Assembly (NCBI RefSeq): GCF_026342835.1 | Contig: NZ_JAPEMI010000001.1 | Location: 7,694,501 to 7,758,500 of the forward strand | DNA length: 64,000 nt | Direction of reading: 5' to 3' | From: Streptomyces sp. NBC_00154 | GTDB lineage: Bacteria; Actinomycetota; Actinomycetes; Streptomycetales; Streptomycetaceae | Part shown: piece by piece, positions 1 through 8,692 of the stretch | Position numbering within the stretch: position 1 is the stretch's first letter | How the letters are laid out: each line of letters begins with the position of its first letter | Translations under genes and position numbers: made by a program | Notes under the pieces: generated by a model | The model's input: only the letters and a program-made list of their open reading frames with translations | Database searches by the model: none | Told to the model about the DNA's origin: nothing

Positions 1-31
1 TGAGGCATCGGTCAGCTCAAACAATCCACCT

Positions 32-316
32 TCAGACTGAAGCCCACTCCAGCCCGAGTGCGGCGAGCTGCGCGAGCTGGTCATCGGTGAGCCGGTCCCG
101 CCGACTTTTTTGGTTACTCAGAAACACGCCCGACCGCACTGTCGTGCCGTCGGGGAGTTCTTCGACGTGGCCCCTTCCGACCACGTGCTTCCCCTCCCGC
201 GCGATGTACTGCTGGCGGGCCACGACGCCCCGTGTGAGGCATCGGAGCCTTTCGCTGCAGCCTTCGCACTGACTGCCGCTGCGGCTTTCTGGGGCCGCAC
301 AGCCAGTTTTCACGCC
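32..316 (-). pseudogene. Helicase-associated (HA) domain remnant
   Basis: This is the C-terminal end of a large actinomycete helicase-like protein that carries repeated helicase-associated domains. The reading contains QYIAREGKHVVGRGHVEELP followed by SNQKSRRDRLTDDQLAQL, which closely matches the intact copy at 57178-57831 and the broken copy at 15556-16093. A frameshift near 230 separates the upstream part (VRPQKAAAA) from the C-terminal part. No helicase motor domain is present, so the fragment cannot be functional. It is fused directly to a resolvase remnant on its 5' side, which suggests a recombination junction near 316. Confidence 0.7.
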
Positions 317-538
317 CACCTCGTCCGGGCAATCGACGTGATCGTGTTCTCCGGGGCCGTCAGCAGAGCGCGAGCGTGCCGCACCTGTTGCTCCGCCATG
401 GCGGGCGGCCGGCCGGCCGATACGCTTCCCGCGGGCCCGCGCTGCGGCCAGGCTCTCGTGGGTGCCCTGCACGATCAGTTCCCGGATGAACTCCGCGCAT
501 GCGGCGAACACGTGGAACACCAGGCGGTCGCCCGGAGT
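317..538 (-). pseudogene. Serine recombinase (Tn3-type resolvase) remnant
   Basis: The minus strand reads TPGDRLVFHVFAACAEFIRE and then LIVQGTHESLAAARARGKRI, the conserved end of the catalytic domain of Tn3-type resolvases. A four-base GGCC duplication near 413 shifts the frame. In the new frame the DNA-binding arm continues as GRPPAMAEQQVRHARALL up to TSIAR, where the match stops. The N-terminal catalytic serine region and the last part of the HTH are missing. With the Tn3 transposase tails at 30181, 41071 and 53564 it indicates former Tn3-family elements in this region. Confidence 0.75.
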
Positions 539-690
539 CGTCGTCGGAGCACGCTACCGGCCCGCCGGGGGCGGCCCGGCCCGGCCGAGGTCTGGACGAC
601 GCTGCGGCGGAGTAGCGGATGCGCTGCTACGTCCCTCCCATGAGGTCGGGACGGGGTGCCGTCACAGAGGGGCGGGCATATTGTCCGTAT

Positions 691-1113
691 ATGGGTGACG
701 TGAGGTGTGACTGGTGCGGTGCGCGGCTGCCGGAGGCTGCGGGCCGCGAGCGCCGGTACTGCGGGCCGGCGCACCGGCAGGCGGCCTGGCGGGCCCGGCG
801 CCGTTGGCGGGAGGCAGCGCCCGCGCGGAAAGGGGTGGCCGCGGTCGGTGAGGTCCTGCTGCTGCAGGTCTCACGCGTCGTGCGGCTGCCCGTAGTGCCG
901 CCACCACCGGGTTCGCCTGTGGGATGGAACTGCGCTGCCGTGGCCCAGGTGTCTGATCTGGCTGGACAGCTGGTCCGCGCGGCGGTGCTGGCGGATCGGC
1001 AGGCCGGGGCAAGCTGGGCGCAGATCGGTGCGGGGCTGGGGATCAGCGCCGAGGCGGCCCGAAGCCGCTTCGGGCGCAGCCGCAGTGCCGCGCCTGTCGG
1101 CCGGGGCGGGTGA
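691..1113 (+). CDS. Small Cys-containing HTH protein
   Basis: The predicted protein has about 140 residues. Near its N-terminus CDWCGARLP and RRYCGPAHR form a zinc-ribbon-like CxxC...CxxxH pattern. The C-terminus (GASWAQIGAGLGISAEAARS) is a helix-turn-helix-like segment. I chose ATG 691, which follows a purine-rich stretch; an upstream in-frame start at 640 is possible. Its stop codon overlaps the GTG start of the downstream phosphatase, so the two are probably translationally coupled. It may be a small DNA-binding partner of that signalling protein. The family is not recognised further and the role is inferred. Confidence 0.7.
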   Translation: MGDVRCDWCGARLPEAAGRERRYCGPAHRQAAWRARRRWREAAPARKGVAAVGEVLLLQVSRVVRLPVVPPPPGSPVGWNCAAVAQVSDLAGQLVRAAVLADRQAGASWAQIGAGLGISAEAARSRFGRSRSAAPVGRGG

Positions 1114-3254
1114 CGGCCGTGCCGGGTCCCGCGGTCCCCGCAGATGCCAATGGCTCCGGAGAGGGGCTGCTGGATGCGGTCCTGGCCGACGTCATGCGGG
1201 ATACCGGCGCATCGGTGGGGCTGGTGTTTCTGCTGCCGCCGGGGGAGCGGGTGCTGCGGCTGGTGTTGGCTTCCGGGATGTCCCGGGAGATCGCCGCTCC
1301 CTGGGCCCGTGTTCCCGTTGATGCGGCGATCCCGGTGGCGGACGCCGTGCGCCAGCGGCGCCTGGTCTGGCTGGGTAGCCAGGAGGAGATCGCCCGCCGC
1401 TACCCCCGGATCAGCATCGTCCTGCCGTATGACTTCAGGGTCGCCGCAGCCCCGGTCACCGACGGCACCACCGTGTGGGGCGGCATCGTGTTGCTGTGGC
1501 CCGTCTCGCACCCGGCGCAGCTCAGTGCGGCCGAGCAGGAGACGATCACCGCCTGCTGCCGGCGCGCGGCCCCGCTCCTGCAACAGGCCGCCGCCAGCGG
1601 CCGTCCGCTGGGGCCCGCCGACGAGCCCCGTCTGCTGCCTGCGCTGCACTCCCCCGAGGCCGACTCGGCCCAGGCCATGGCCGCCCTGGACTGTACTGAG
1701 CGGCTGCCGGTGGGCTGCTGCGCGCTCGACCTGGACGGCCGGCTCATCTACATCAACCCCGCCGGCGCCGAACTGGTCGGTGCCGATGCCGCCTCCCTGC
1801 TGGGCAAGCGCCCATGGGAGGTACTTGGGTGGCTGTACGACCCGGTGTTCGAAGATCGATACCGGGAGGCGGTGGTCTGCCAGCAGACCACCTCCTTCAC
1901 CGCCAGCCGTCCACCCGACATCCGGCTGTCCTTCCGGCTCTATCCGCACGACAGCGGCATCAGCGTCCACATCACCCTCACCGGCGGGGACCCGACTGCC
2001 ACGACGGAAGAGGCCGCGGCCCCTTCCCCCGTTGGGCTCGTCGGCGCGACGGGGCTGTACCACCTCACGCACCTCGCCACCGCCCTTGCCGAGGCCGCCA
2101 GCGTGCAGGACGTGGTCGAGCTTGCCGCCGACCAGATCGTGCCGGCCTTCGGCCCGAAGGCGCTGGCTCTACTCGCCGTGAAGGACGGACGGCTGCGGAT
2201 CACCGGCTACCGCGGCTACAGCCTGGAACTGATGGACCGCTTCGACGCGGCGCCCCTGACCTCCGACACCCCCGCCGCGCGTGTCATCACCACCGGTGTG
2301 GCCAGCTTCTTCACCACCTTCGCCGACCTCAAGAGGGCCTACCCTCCTGCCGTGCACCAGGACGGGATGGCAGCCTGGGCCTTCCTCCCCCTGATCGTGT
2401 CAGGGAGCCCGGTCGGCTCCCTGGTCCTCGCCTACGACCTGCCCCGCCCGTTCCCGCCCGCCGAACGGGCCATGCTCACGTCACTCACCGGACTCATTGC
2501 CCAGGCCCTGGACCGCGCCCGCCTCTATGACGCCAACTACACTCTCGTCCGCTCCCTGCAGACCGGACTGCTGCCCCACACCCTGCCGCGCCTGCCCAGC
2601 TTTGACGTCGTCGCCCGCTACCGCCCAGCCGGTCACGGCATAGACATCGGCGGCGACTTCTACGACCTCATCATCTGCACACCCACGACGGCCGCCGCGG
2701 TGATCGGCGACGTGCAAGGCCACAACACCACCGCCGCCGCCCTCATGGGACAGCTCCGCACCGCCGTCCACGCCTACGCCACCACCGGCGCCTCCCCCGG
2801 CGAGGTCCTCGCCTCCACCAACCGCCTCCTGGTCGACCTCGACCCCGGCCTGTTCGCCAGCTGCCTCATCGCCCACCTCGACCACACCCACCACCGCGCG
2901 CTTCTCGCCACGGCCGGACACCCCCCTGCCCTGCTCCGCCACCCCGACGGGCATACCGACACCCTCCGCGTACCGCCAGGGCTGCTGCTGGGCATCGACC
3001 CGGACGCCGACTACCCCACCACCGAGATCCCCCTCCCTCCCGGCGCCGTCCTCGCCCTGTACACCGACGGACTCATCGAAACCCCCGGCACCGACATCGA
3101 CGACTCCACCAACACGCTCGCCGGCCACCTGACAGCAGCGGAACCCGAGAACCTCGACGCCCTCGCCGACGCCCTCCTCCGCCACGCCAACCAATCCGCG
3201 CCCCGCTATGACGACATCGCCCTGCTCCTCATCCGCACGCCCGACCGACCATGA
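1110..3254 (+). CDS. GAF-PAS-GAF-PP2C (SpoIIE-type) phosphatase
   Basis: This 714-residue protein has an N-terminal GAF-like domain (about 18-165), a PAS domain (about 192-285, LDLDGRLIYINPAGAELVGA), a second GAF domain (about 320-475) and a C-terminal SpoIIE/PP2C serine phosphatase domain (about 487-710). The phosphatase metal-binding motifs are present: IGGDFYD, VIGDVQGH and LYTDGLIE. Such proteins dephosphorylate anti-sigma-factor antagonists in response to ligands bound by the sensor domains. No kinase or anti-anti-sigma partner lies next to it. It starts with GTG inside the stop codon of the upstream HTH gene, which implies coupling. No transmembrane segment is visible, so it is probably cytoplasmic. 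Confidence 0.93.
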   Translation: MTAVPGPAVPADANGSGEGLLDAVLADVMRDTGASVGLVFLLPPGERVLRLVLASGMSREIAAPWARVPVDAAIPVADAVRQRRLVWLGSQEEIARRYPRISIVLPYDFRVAAAPVTDGTTVWGGIVLLWPVSHPAQLSAAEQETITACCRRAAPLLQQAAASGRPLGPADEPRLLPALHSPEADSAQAMAALDCTERLPVGCCALDLDGRLIYINPAGAELVGADAASLLGKRPWEVLGWLYDPVFEDRYREAVVCQQTTSFTASRPPDIRLSFRLYPHDSGISVHITLTGGDPTATTEEAAAPSPVGLVGATGLYHLTHLATALAEAASVQDVVELAADQIVPAFGPKALALLAVKDGRLRITGYRGYSLELMDRFDAAPLTSDTPAARVITTGVASFFTTFADLKRAYPPAVHQDGMAAWAFLPLIVSGSPVGSLVLAYDLPRPFPPAERAMLTSLTGLIAQALDRARLYDANYTLVRSLQTGLLPHTLPRLPSFDVVARYRPAGHGIDIGGDFYDLIICTPTTAAAVIGDVQGHNTTAAALMGQLRTAVHAYATTGASPGEVLASTNRLLVDLDPGLFASCLIAHLDHTHHRALLATAGHPPALLRHPDGHTDTLRVPPGLLLGIDPDADYPTTEIPLPPGAVLALYTDGLIETPGTDIDDSTNTLAGHLTAAEPENLDALADALLRHANQSAPRYDDIALLLIRTPDRP

Positions 3255-3458
3255 ATGCTCCGCCCGCTGTGTGCGGGTGGCCCGGATCCCGCGTCCTTTC
3301 ATAAATGACCGTCTGTGAGAGTTCTGCCCGAGCCCCGGAATGTGAACGATTTCCGCAGGTCGCCACCTCTGTTCGTTCCCGGGGACAGGTGTTTTCGCCA
3401 GCGTCATCCTCACAGCGTCGTGAGTCGCCTTCCGGTACTTCGTGGCGCCAGGCCGGTG

Positions 3459-3771
3459 GTGAAGCGTCGTTCCTGCGTCCTTGCCACGATGGTCGGTGTT
3501 CTGCCTGTGACCCTGGCACCCACCAGCGCCCAGGCGGCGACCGGACAATTCCTGTACGCCCAGGCCTACACGAAACTGCAGGTCATCCTCATCAACCCGG
3601 CTGGCGGCATGTGCATCCGGGCGACGAACAACGGCTACGCCCGCCACCTCACCGACCGGGCGGTCACCGTGTATCCGAGCCCTGCTTGCCGGGGAGAACC
3701 ACCTCGCAGCAGGGCAGAGCAAGGCACTCGCCCTTGTCCAGCGCCATCTTCTCAAGTTGACGAGACCGTGA
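3459..3771 (+). pseudogene. Small secreted protein, frameshifted near C-terminus
   Basis: From GTG 3459 the reading starts MKRRSCVLATMVGVLPVTLA and ends its signal peptide at TSAQA-AT, followed by a short Cys-containing mature domain (MCIRATNNGY ... YPSPACRGE). The pattern resembles small secreted beta/gamma-crystallin-like Streptomyces proteins. Near 3691-3699 the frame breaks. One frame over, the sequence continues as NHLAAGQSKALALVQRHLLK and stops at 3769-3771, a better ending than the long ORF to 3797. This is therefore a single-base frameshift or a sequencing error in an otherwise intact gene. Confidence 0.55.
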
Positions 3772-4164
3772 CCCTGCTTCGTGAGGCGCGTTGGTAGGAG
3801 TGGCATGCGTACATCGGTGCCCGGTGTTGGTCCCGGTGCGCTTCCCCGAGCGGGCCGAGGCCGCGACGTTCCTGGTCCCGTGATCGACTGTCATGCCAGA
3901 TGGCCCCTTGTGCGGTGGTGGCGGGTCCAAAGCCAGCCATCGGCCCGCTGAAGTCCCTCAACAGCCCCACGCTGAGCTGCGCCGGAGAGTCAGACCTCCG
4001 GAGTCGCCCGTCAGCCAGCCCCCTTCGGGCTGCGACGAGCGGTCGATGCACATGCACTCGACTGGGGAGCTGAAGAGCATGCCTGGGGATACTTTCGCGA
4101 ATCCTCATCAGCCCCAGACTCTTTGAGTATCTGTACGGGTAGCAGTGGTCCATACAGTTAACAA
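3772..4164 (+). other. Intergenic, no supported gene
   Basis: Only short ORFs without recognisable sequence or a ribosome binding site are found here. No hairpin or repeat stands out. Confidence 0.5.
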
Positions 4165-4986
4165 ATGATGGCCGTCATGACCACCACCTCGTGGATCGTG
4201 ATGCTCGTCCCGGCTGTTCTTTTGGTTTCTGCTGTTGCGGCCTGGCCCGGCTCCTTAGCTCCACGCCAACAGCAGAGGTCCCGCATACGCCGCGTCCTCT
4301 TCTTACCTCTCAGTGCCGTCCTGGTGCTTGCTCTCGCAGCGTGCGGTCGCGCGAGCAGCGAGAAGACCGTGCGCAGACTCGCTGGCAACCCAGAAGCAGT
4401 GAAGGCACGGCAGGAAGCCGAGTCTGCGAGCCGGGACACCATCGCCGTCTGGGACACCGATACCCCGCTCACGCTCGGTCTGGTCGTTTTGGAGGATGCG
4501 TGCGCTGGCGGGCAAGCGAAGGAGTGGTTCTTCCAAACGGGTGACGACCGGTACAAGATCCGCTGCACGATGTACGTCACTGCCTACTTCGGCGCCGACC
4601 CCCGCCGTGTGGCCGACACTATCGACGGTGTCCTCACCGCAGGGGACCGCACCGGATCCCCCATCCCTTTCGGCCACGACTTCCAGTACGCGCGCACAGT
4701 CGTCGACTACTACCGGGGGAAGGCGGGCGACCCGCAAGGGCCGGGGACCGGCGAACCGAAGGAGCTGTTCAGCGCAGGCACGATCACTCTCAACTGGGAC
4801 CAGGTGCACACCAGAGACACGCGTGAACTGATCGAAGAGCCGCGCCCGTGCACACCCCATGATCTGCCGGTGCGGCGGTGTCTGCACGAGCCGACCTTCA
4901 CCAGCGTGGCTGATCTGCGTCGCGAGTACGGGATGGTATTCAAACTCACCTTCCCCACCAAGGACTACTTCACCGTCTGGAAGTAA
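4165..4986 (+). CDS. Membrane-anchored hypothetical protein
   Basis: The 273-residue product has a first hydrophobic segment at about residues 9-27 (IVMLVPAVLLVSAVAAW). A second at about 45-60 ends in LALAACG, a lipobox-like sequence. The rest is hydrophilic with several cysteines and is probably extracytoplasmic. No family was recognised. ATG 4165 is used, and ATG 4177 is an equally possible start. A perfect hairpin follows 26 bases after the stop. Function unknown. Confidence 0.7.
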   Translation: MMAVMTTTSWIVMLVPAVLLVSAVAAWPGSLAPRQQQRSRIRRVLFLPLSAVLVLALAACGRASSEKTVRRLAGNPEAVKARQEAESASRDTIAVWDTDTPLTLGLVVLEDACAGGQAKEWFFQTGDDRYKIRCTMYVTAYFGADPRRVADTIDGVLTAGDRTGSPIPFGHDFQYARTVVDYYRGKAGDPQGPGTGEPKELFSAGTITLNWDQVHTRDTRELIEEPRPCTPHDLPVRRCLHEPTFTSVADLRREYGMVFKLTFPTKDYFTVWK

Positions 4987-5011
4987 CCGGACTGGCGCCG
5001 CGACCTCACAA

Positions 5012-5030
5012 CGGCTCACACAGTGAGCCG
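5012..5030 (+). terminator. Hairpin, candidate terminator
   Basis: CGGCTCAC-ACA-GTGAGCCG is a perfect 8-bp stem with a 3-base loop, 26 bases after the stop at 4986. It also abuts an IS remnant, so it could instead be part of a transposon end. Confidence 0.45.
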
Positions 5031-5114
5031 AGTTGTCGGTGGGTGATCAGGCAGCAGGCGAGCTTGAGGAGTGCTTCGTGGATGTCTGCTCGTCGTTCCC
5101 AGCGGATGCGGAGC
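5031..5114 (-). pseudogene. Transposase C-terminal remnant (IS5-like)
   Basis: The minus strand reads LRIRWERRADIHEALLKLAC then CLITHRQLGSL, the characteristic end of a Streptomyces IS5-family transposase. Everything upstream is missing because the sequence switches directly to an IS701-family fragment on the other strand at about 5115. Confidence 0.6.
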
Positions 5115-5400
5115 TGATCTGCCGCAACCGCACCACCGGCAAACTCGCCTACTACCGCTGCTGGTCGCTCGCCCCGGTGGCCCTGGCCACTGTGGTCCGC
5201 GTGGCCGGGTCGAGATGGCGGGTGGAGGAGACCTTCCAGGACGGAAAGGGCCTGGCCGGACTAGACGAGCACCAGGTCCGCCGCTACCCTCCTGGCCCCG
5301 CTGAGTCACTCTCGCGATGCTCGCCCACGCCTTCCTCGCCGTCGTCCGCCACGTGTTCATCGCGCTTGCTCCAGCTGCTGTCCACCGTGGCTCACCGCCT
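5115..5400 (+). pseudogene. IS701-family transposase remnant, 5' part
   Basis: The reading ICRNRTTGKLAYYRCWSLAP and WRVEETFQDGKGLAGLDEHQ matches the C-terminal part of the intact IS701 transposase at 19293-20474, including the catalytic Glu in the EETFQ segment. The N-terminal two thirds are missing and the frame is lost after about 5300. Similarity resumes at about 6335 beyond the IS5-family copy, so this older remnant appears to have been split by that later insertion. Confidence 0.75.
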
Positions 5401-5420
5401 TAGACCCACCGGCAAATGGA

Positions 5421-6272
5421 TCACTTGAGGCGTCGGGTGGTGGGGCGGCCGTCCCAGCGGTAGCGGCTCGTCGAGCGTCGAATGAGCATGCGGAGCGTGA
5501 CGAGTGCGGCGGCGAGGTAGAGGTAGAAGTCCACGACATCGCCGCTCCTCTCGGTGCAGCGCCGCAGCTTGCCGTAGTCGTTCATCCACGAGTGCGTGCG
5601 CTCCACCACCCAGCGCTTGCCGGCCTGGATCGGGGCGGGCACGCCCTTGCGGGCGATCTCGGCCGAGAATCCCAACTCGCCGATCAACACACGTGACTTG
5701 GTGCTGTCGTACCCGCGGTCGAGGTTAACGTTGACGGCCTCCGGCATCGCACCGGCCTGCTCTTTGGCCGCTGCCAGGGTGGGGCCGAGCAGCGGCGAGT
5801 CGTGCCGGTTCGCCCCGGCGGACACGATCCCGAGTGGAACCCCGCACGCGTCGGAGGCGACCGAGCGCTTCAGTCCCTGCTTGCCCCGGTCGACGGGCGA
5901 GCGCCCCGCTTTCTCTCCGCCGCACGGCGCCTTGGTGATGCAGCCGTCGACCGAGATTTCATCGAGGTCGAGGCCGATCATGCGGTCGTACGCCTCCAGG
6001 GCGATCCGGTGCAGCGCTTGCGAGATCCCCATCTGAGCCCACAGCTTGACGCGGCGTCGGATCGTGCGGTCGGAGCATCCGGGCGAGGAGATGCGCTCGT
6101 ATCCGGAGCCGTGGATCAGCGCTTGGACGACGTGGTCGAAGACGACGCGGTCCGGTATACGCCGTCGATGGCAGCCGAGCGGATGGTCGGGGTCAAACTC
6201 GGCCTGATCGGGCAGCAGGGCCCTGAACTGGTCCCAGGCGGGTTCAAGCAGGCATGATGGCAGCGCGGGCAC
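5421..6272 (-). CDS. IS5-family transposase
   Basis: This 283-residue DDE transposase appears complete. The N-terminal DUF4096-like region (EPAWDQFRALLP) is followed by an HTH-like segment (GCSDRTIRRRVKLWAQMG). The DDE core contains DEISVDGCITKAPCGGEKAG for the first Asp, NVNLDRGYDSTKSRVL for the second, and RWVVERTHSWMNDYGKLRR for the Glu. It is inserted into an IS701 remnant whose pieces flank it. Exact terminal inverted repeats could not be assigned. Its intact frame next to so many broken ones suggests a comparatively recent arrival. Confidence 0.9.
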   Translation of the reverse strand: MPALPSCLLEPAWDQFRALLPDQAEFDPDHPLGCHRRRIPDRVVFDHVVQALIHGSGYERISSPGCSDRTIRRRVKLWAQMGISQALHRIALEAYDRMIGLDLDEISVDGCITKAPCGGEKAGRSPVDRGKQGLKRSVASDACGVPLGIVSAGANRHDSPLLGPTLAAAKEQAGAMPEAVNVNLDRGYDSTKSRVLIGELGFSAEIARKGVPAPIQAGKRWVVERTHSWMNDYGKLRRCTERSGDVVDFYLYLAAALVTLRMLIRRSTSRYRWDGRPTTRRLK

Positions 6273-6334
6273 AGTCGTCCTTCGCGGTCACAGAGCGTAG
6301 AGAACTCCATGATCACGCGGGCCTGTGCCCGTTC

Positions 6335-6475
6335 TGCTGCCACCCCTCATCGCAACCGTGCTCCGCCACCTACTGCCGGTCGGTCTTAGCTGGTCCGAGT
6401 GGGGACGACGTCATCAAGCCTGATCACTCACCAGTCACTACCGGCGACGAGCCGCAGCTCAGGTGCGGCTGAGCG
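6335..6475 (+). mobile_element. IS701-family remnant, 3' noncoding part
   Basis: This stretch is recognisably similar to the DNA downstream of the intact IS701 transposase (about 20500-20630), for example around the CATCAAGCC and CACTACCGG sequences. It lies on the far side of the IS5-family copy from the 5115-5400 remnant, which supports the nested-insertion reading. Confidence 0.5.
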
Positions 6476-6590
6476 TGCTAGTTGACCACTCGAAGCATCA
6501 CAGTTGGCCGCACGGCAGCGACGCATTCGCATTGCTCGGGGCAGGGGGTCGGTGCCTAGCGCGATCGGTACGCTTCCCGCGGAGGTGGGG

Positions 6591-6896
6591 ATGTTCGGTG
6601 CAGTGATGTTCGGCGGTGGTGGTCTCATCTGCGTGACTCTTGGCATGTGGTTCGTCGGGCGACAGCACCGCAGGCGCGCCAGCACCCGTGCGGGATGGGG
6701 CGCCACGGCGATCGGGTTGGGGCAGTTCTTTCGCGCAGCCAGTTCCTTGTCTGGGAGCCGGCAGCCGCTCAGCTTCATCCTCGCCGTCTGCTTTGCAGCG
6801 TTCAGCCTTGGCGGCTTCTTTCTGGTGGCGTGCGACCGCGACACCCTCCACCGCGGTGGCCGGAAGCGCCGCAAGCTGCCTCCGCTGGGCCCGTGA
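6591..6896 (+). CDS. Small membrane protein
   Basis: ATG 6591 follows a good ribosome binding site (GGAGGTGGGG). The 101-residue product has an N-terminal hydrophobic segment (MFGAVMFGGGGLICVTLGMW), a basic loop, and a second hydrophobic segment (LSFILAVCFAAFSLGGFFLV), ending in a basic tail. This suggests two transmembrane helices. No family was recognised. An in-frame extension upstream to 6504 lacks a comparable ribosome binding site. Confidence 0.65.
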   Translation: MFGAVMFGGGGLICVTLGMWFVGRQHRRRASTRAGWGATAIGLGQFFRAASSLSGSRQPLSFILAVCFAAFSLGGFFLVACDRDTLHRGGRKRRKLPPLGP

Positions 6897-7321
6897 TGGG
6901 TGGCTGAGCGCCAAAGTGGCCAGCTGAAGTGCTGACATCAATGACTGACACCAACAGGCACGAACGACAGCGATCGGCGCCGAACACCTGCAGGTTCGAT
7001 CGGTCCGGGGGGAAGCGGGGCACCGGCCCGTAGTGCGAGACGGGCCACCCTCCGCGGACGAGGCAAGTGATGGGGCTGAGTCATGAAGGAAGGCATGCTG
7101 CCGCCGGGGCAGCGCCTGGCCAATGGCCCCGACACCAGCCTCAGCCCGAGCGCCGCTGCCCCGCCAGCGCCGGTGACGGCACCGACGACCACGGCCGAGG
7201 CTTCGAGGGAGGCGAGCACAACCGGTGATCGAGCGGGCAACCGGTAGTGGCACCAGGCCGTGGTGGCCGGTGTGCGGATCACGGCGCCTCCGTCAGAAGA
7301 CGGGTGACGTCCTGACGGCTA
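6897..7321 (+). other. Intergenic, no supported gene
   Basis: A 55-codon ORF (7083-7249, + strand) begins MKEGMLPPGQ but has no recognisable domain. A minus-strand ORF over the same DNA is hydrophobic only in part. Neither is supported. The stretch ends at the TA preceding the inverted repeat of the next IS. Confidence 0.4.
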
Positions 7322-7385
7322 AGGGCTGTCCCGTAATTGATCTTCCCGAGCCCGGACAGCAGCTCTGTGCGTCCTGGCTCCGTGT

Positions 7386-8153
7386 TCAGCCGGCGAGGTT
7401 GAGGTTGTGGAGGCGGGCGATGCCGAGCATGGCGTGGTGGACGCCGTCGCCCTTGAGGCGGCAGTCGCGGAGGATCTTCCAGGTCTTCATGCGGGCGAAG
7501 ACGTGCTCGACGCGGGCGCGGACTTGTTTGTGCGAGTGGTTGTGCTCCTGCTTCCATGCGGGCAACTCCTCGCCCGGGGTGCGGCGGTGGGGCATGAGAA
7601 GCCCGGTGCCCGGATAGCCGCCGTCGGCCATCGTCAGGGACTTACCCACGGCGGCCTTCGCGCCGGACTCCTCCCACGCCTTGCAGTCGTTGCGGTTGCC
7701 GGGCAGCGGACGGCCGACCACGACAACCAGGCGGGTGTCGGCGTCGATGACGACCTGGTGGTTGGTGGAGTATCGGTAGTTCTTGGACTGCTCGGCGACC
7801 GCGTGGTCGCGGGTGGGAACCAGGGTGCCGTCCACGATGAGGACGGTGTCCTTGGCGAACCGCTTGCGCTGCCGCAGGGCGATCTTCGGGCCGAGGTGGT
7901 CGATGACCCGGTTTGCGGAGGACTTTGACACCCCGAACAATGGGGCCAATTGTCGCAGAGTGAGGTTGGTGCGCCAGTATGCGGCTACCAGCAGCACGCG
8001 ATCCTCCAGCGGCAGCTTCCATGGCCGCCCCCGGGCCGGGGTGTCGGCATTCTCTTGGCGCAGCTGCTTCACCAACTTCCCGAAGACCCGCGAACTCAGC
8101 CCGGTGAACGGGGCTATCCAAGTCGGCTCAGACGCCGTGATCACACCAGCCAC
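7386..8153 (-). CDS. IS5-family-like DDE transposase
   Basis: The 255-residue protein is a HARBI1-like DDE_Tnp_4 transposase common in Streptomyces. An N-terminal HTH is visible (LTLRQLAPLFGVSKSSANRV). The DDE core shows VLIVDGTLVPTRD for the first Asp, LTMADGGYPGTGL for the second, and RARVEHVFARMKTWKILRD for the Glu. The length is complete. The start is a GTG at 8153. It lies inside the inverted repeats at 7322 and 8788. Confidence 0.88.
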   Translation of the reverse strand: MAGVITASEPTWIAPFTGLSSRVFGKLVKQLRQENADTPARGRPWKLPLEDRVLLVAAYWRTNLTLRQLAPLFGVSKSSANRVIDHLGPKIALRQRKRFAKDTVLIVDGTLVPTRDHAVAEQSKNYRYSTNHQVVIDADTRLVVVVGRPLPGNRNDCKAWEESGAKAAVGKSLTMADGGYPGTGLLMPHRRTPGEELPAWKQEHNHSHKQVRARVEHVFARMKTWKILRDCRLKGDGVHHAMLGIARLHNLNLAG

Positions 8154-8200
8154 AGCAAGATCATCTCAGTGGGGCCGACTCGAGCTCGATCTCCTGGCCT

Positions 8201-8692
8201 TCAGCTGAGTACCTTGGCGTACCAGTGATCCGCCTTGCCATGCCCTTCGTATGGCGCGGTCTCCTTGTAGCCGTGCCTGATGTACAAAGCTCGTGCCTCA
8301 GTAAGTTGGGTGTTGGTCTCACACACAATCCTGATGGCACCGAGCCTCGCAGCAGATTCCTCGACGGCGAGGAGGAGGCCGCGGCCCAATCCTGCTCCCC
8401 GCCCAGCGGGGAGCACGTACATCCGCTTGAGCTCCGCAGTCTCAGGATCACCCCTCAGCAGTCGCAACCCTGCGCAGCCCAGGAACTCGCCCTCACCGTT
8501 GCGTGCTACGAGAAACTCGCCGTCAGGCGGGCTGAGGTCATGGTGAGGGTCCTCAACAAGCACCGCTCGAAGCTCTGCCTCTGTGGCTGAACGCCCCAGC
8601 ACCCGCCGCCCCATCTCGGTGAAGTACTGACGCGTCACCTCGTCGACATCCGTGCCAATGACAGGCTCCGCCTTGATAGTCCAGGTTGACAT
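8201..8692 (-). CDS. GNAT N-acetyltransferase (cargo of IS)
   Basis: The 163-residue protein (from MSTWTIKAEP) carries the GNAT fold. The acetyl-CoA-binding motif A is RMYVLPAGRGAGLGRGLLLA, followed by LGAIRIVCETN and ALYIRHGYKETAPYEGH, typical of motif B. Substrate unknown. An ATG three codons upstream (8701) is possible. It lies between the transposase and the right inverted repeat of the IS, on the same strand as the transposase, so it may move with it. Confidence 0.88.
   Translation of the reverse strand: MSTWTIKAEPVIGTDVDEVTRQYFTEMGRRVLGRSATEAELRAVLVEDPHHDLSPPDGEFLVARNGEGEFLGCAGLRLLRGDPETAELKRMYVLPAGRGAGLGRGLLLAVEESAARLGAIRIVCETNTQLTEARALYIRHGYKETAPYEGHGKADHWYAKVLS

Noticed and set aside
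627..2072. Long minus-strand ORF of 481 codons
   Set aside because: It is the antisense shadow of the HTH/PP2C genes. It is arginine-, proline- and glycine-rich without domains, as expected in high-GC DNA.
7083..7249. 55-codon ORF beginning MKEGMLPPGQ
   Set aside because: It has low-complexity Ala/Pro/Thr composition, no recognised family and an uncertain ribosome binding site.
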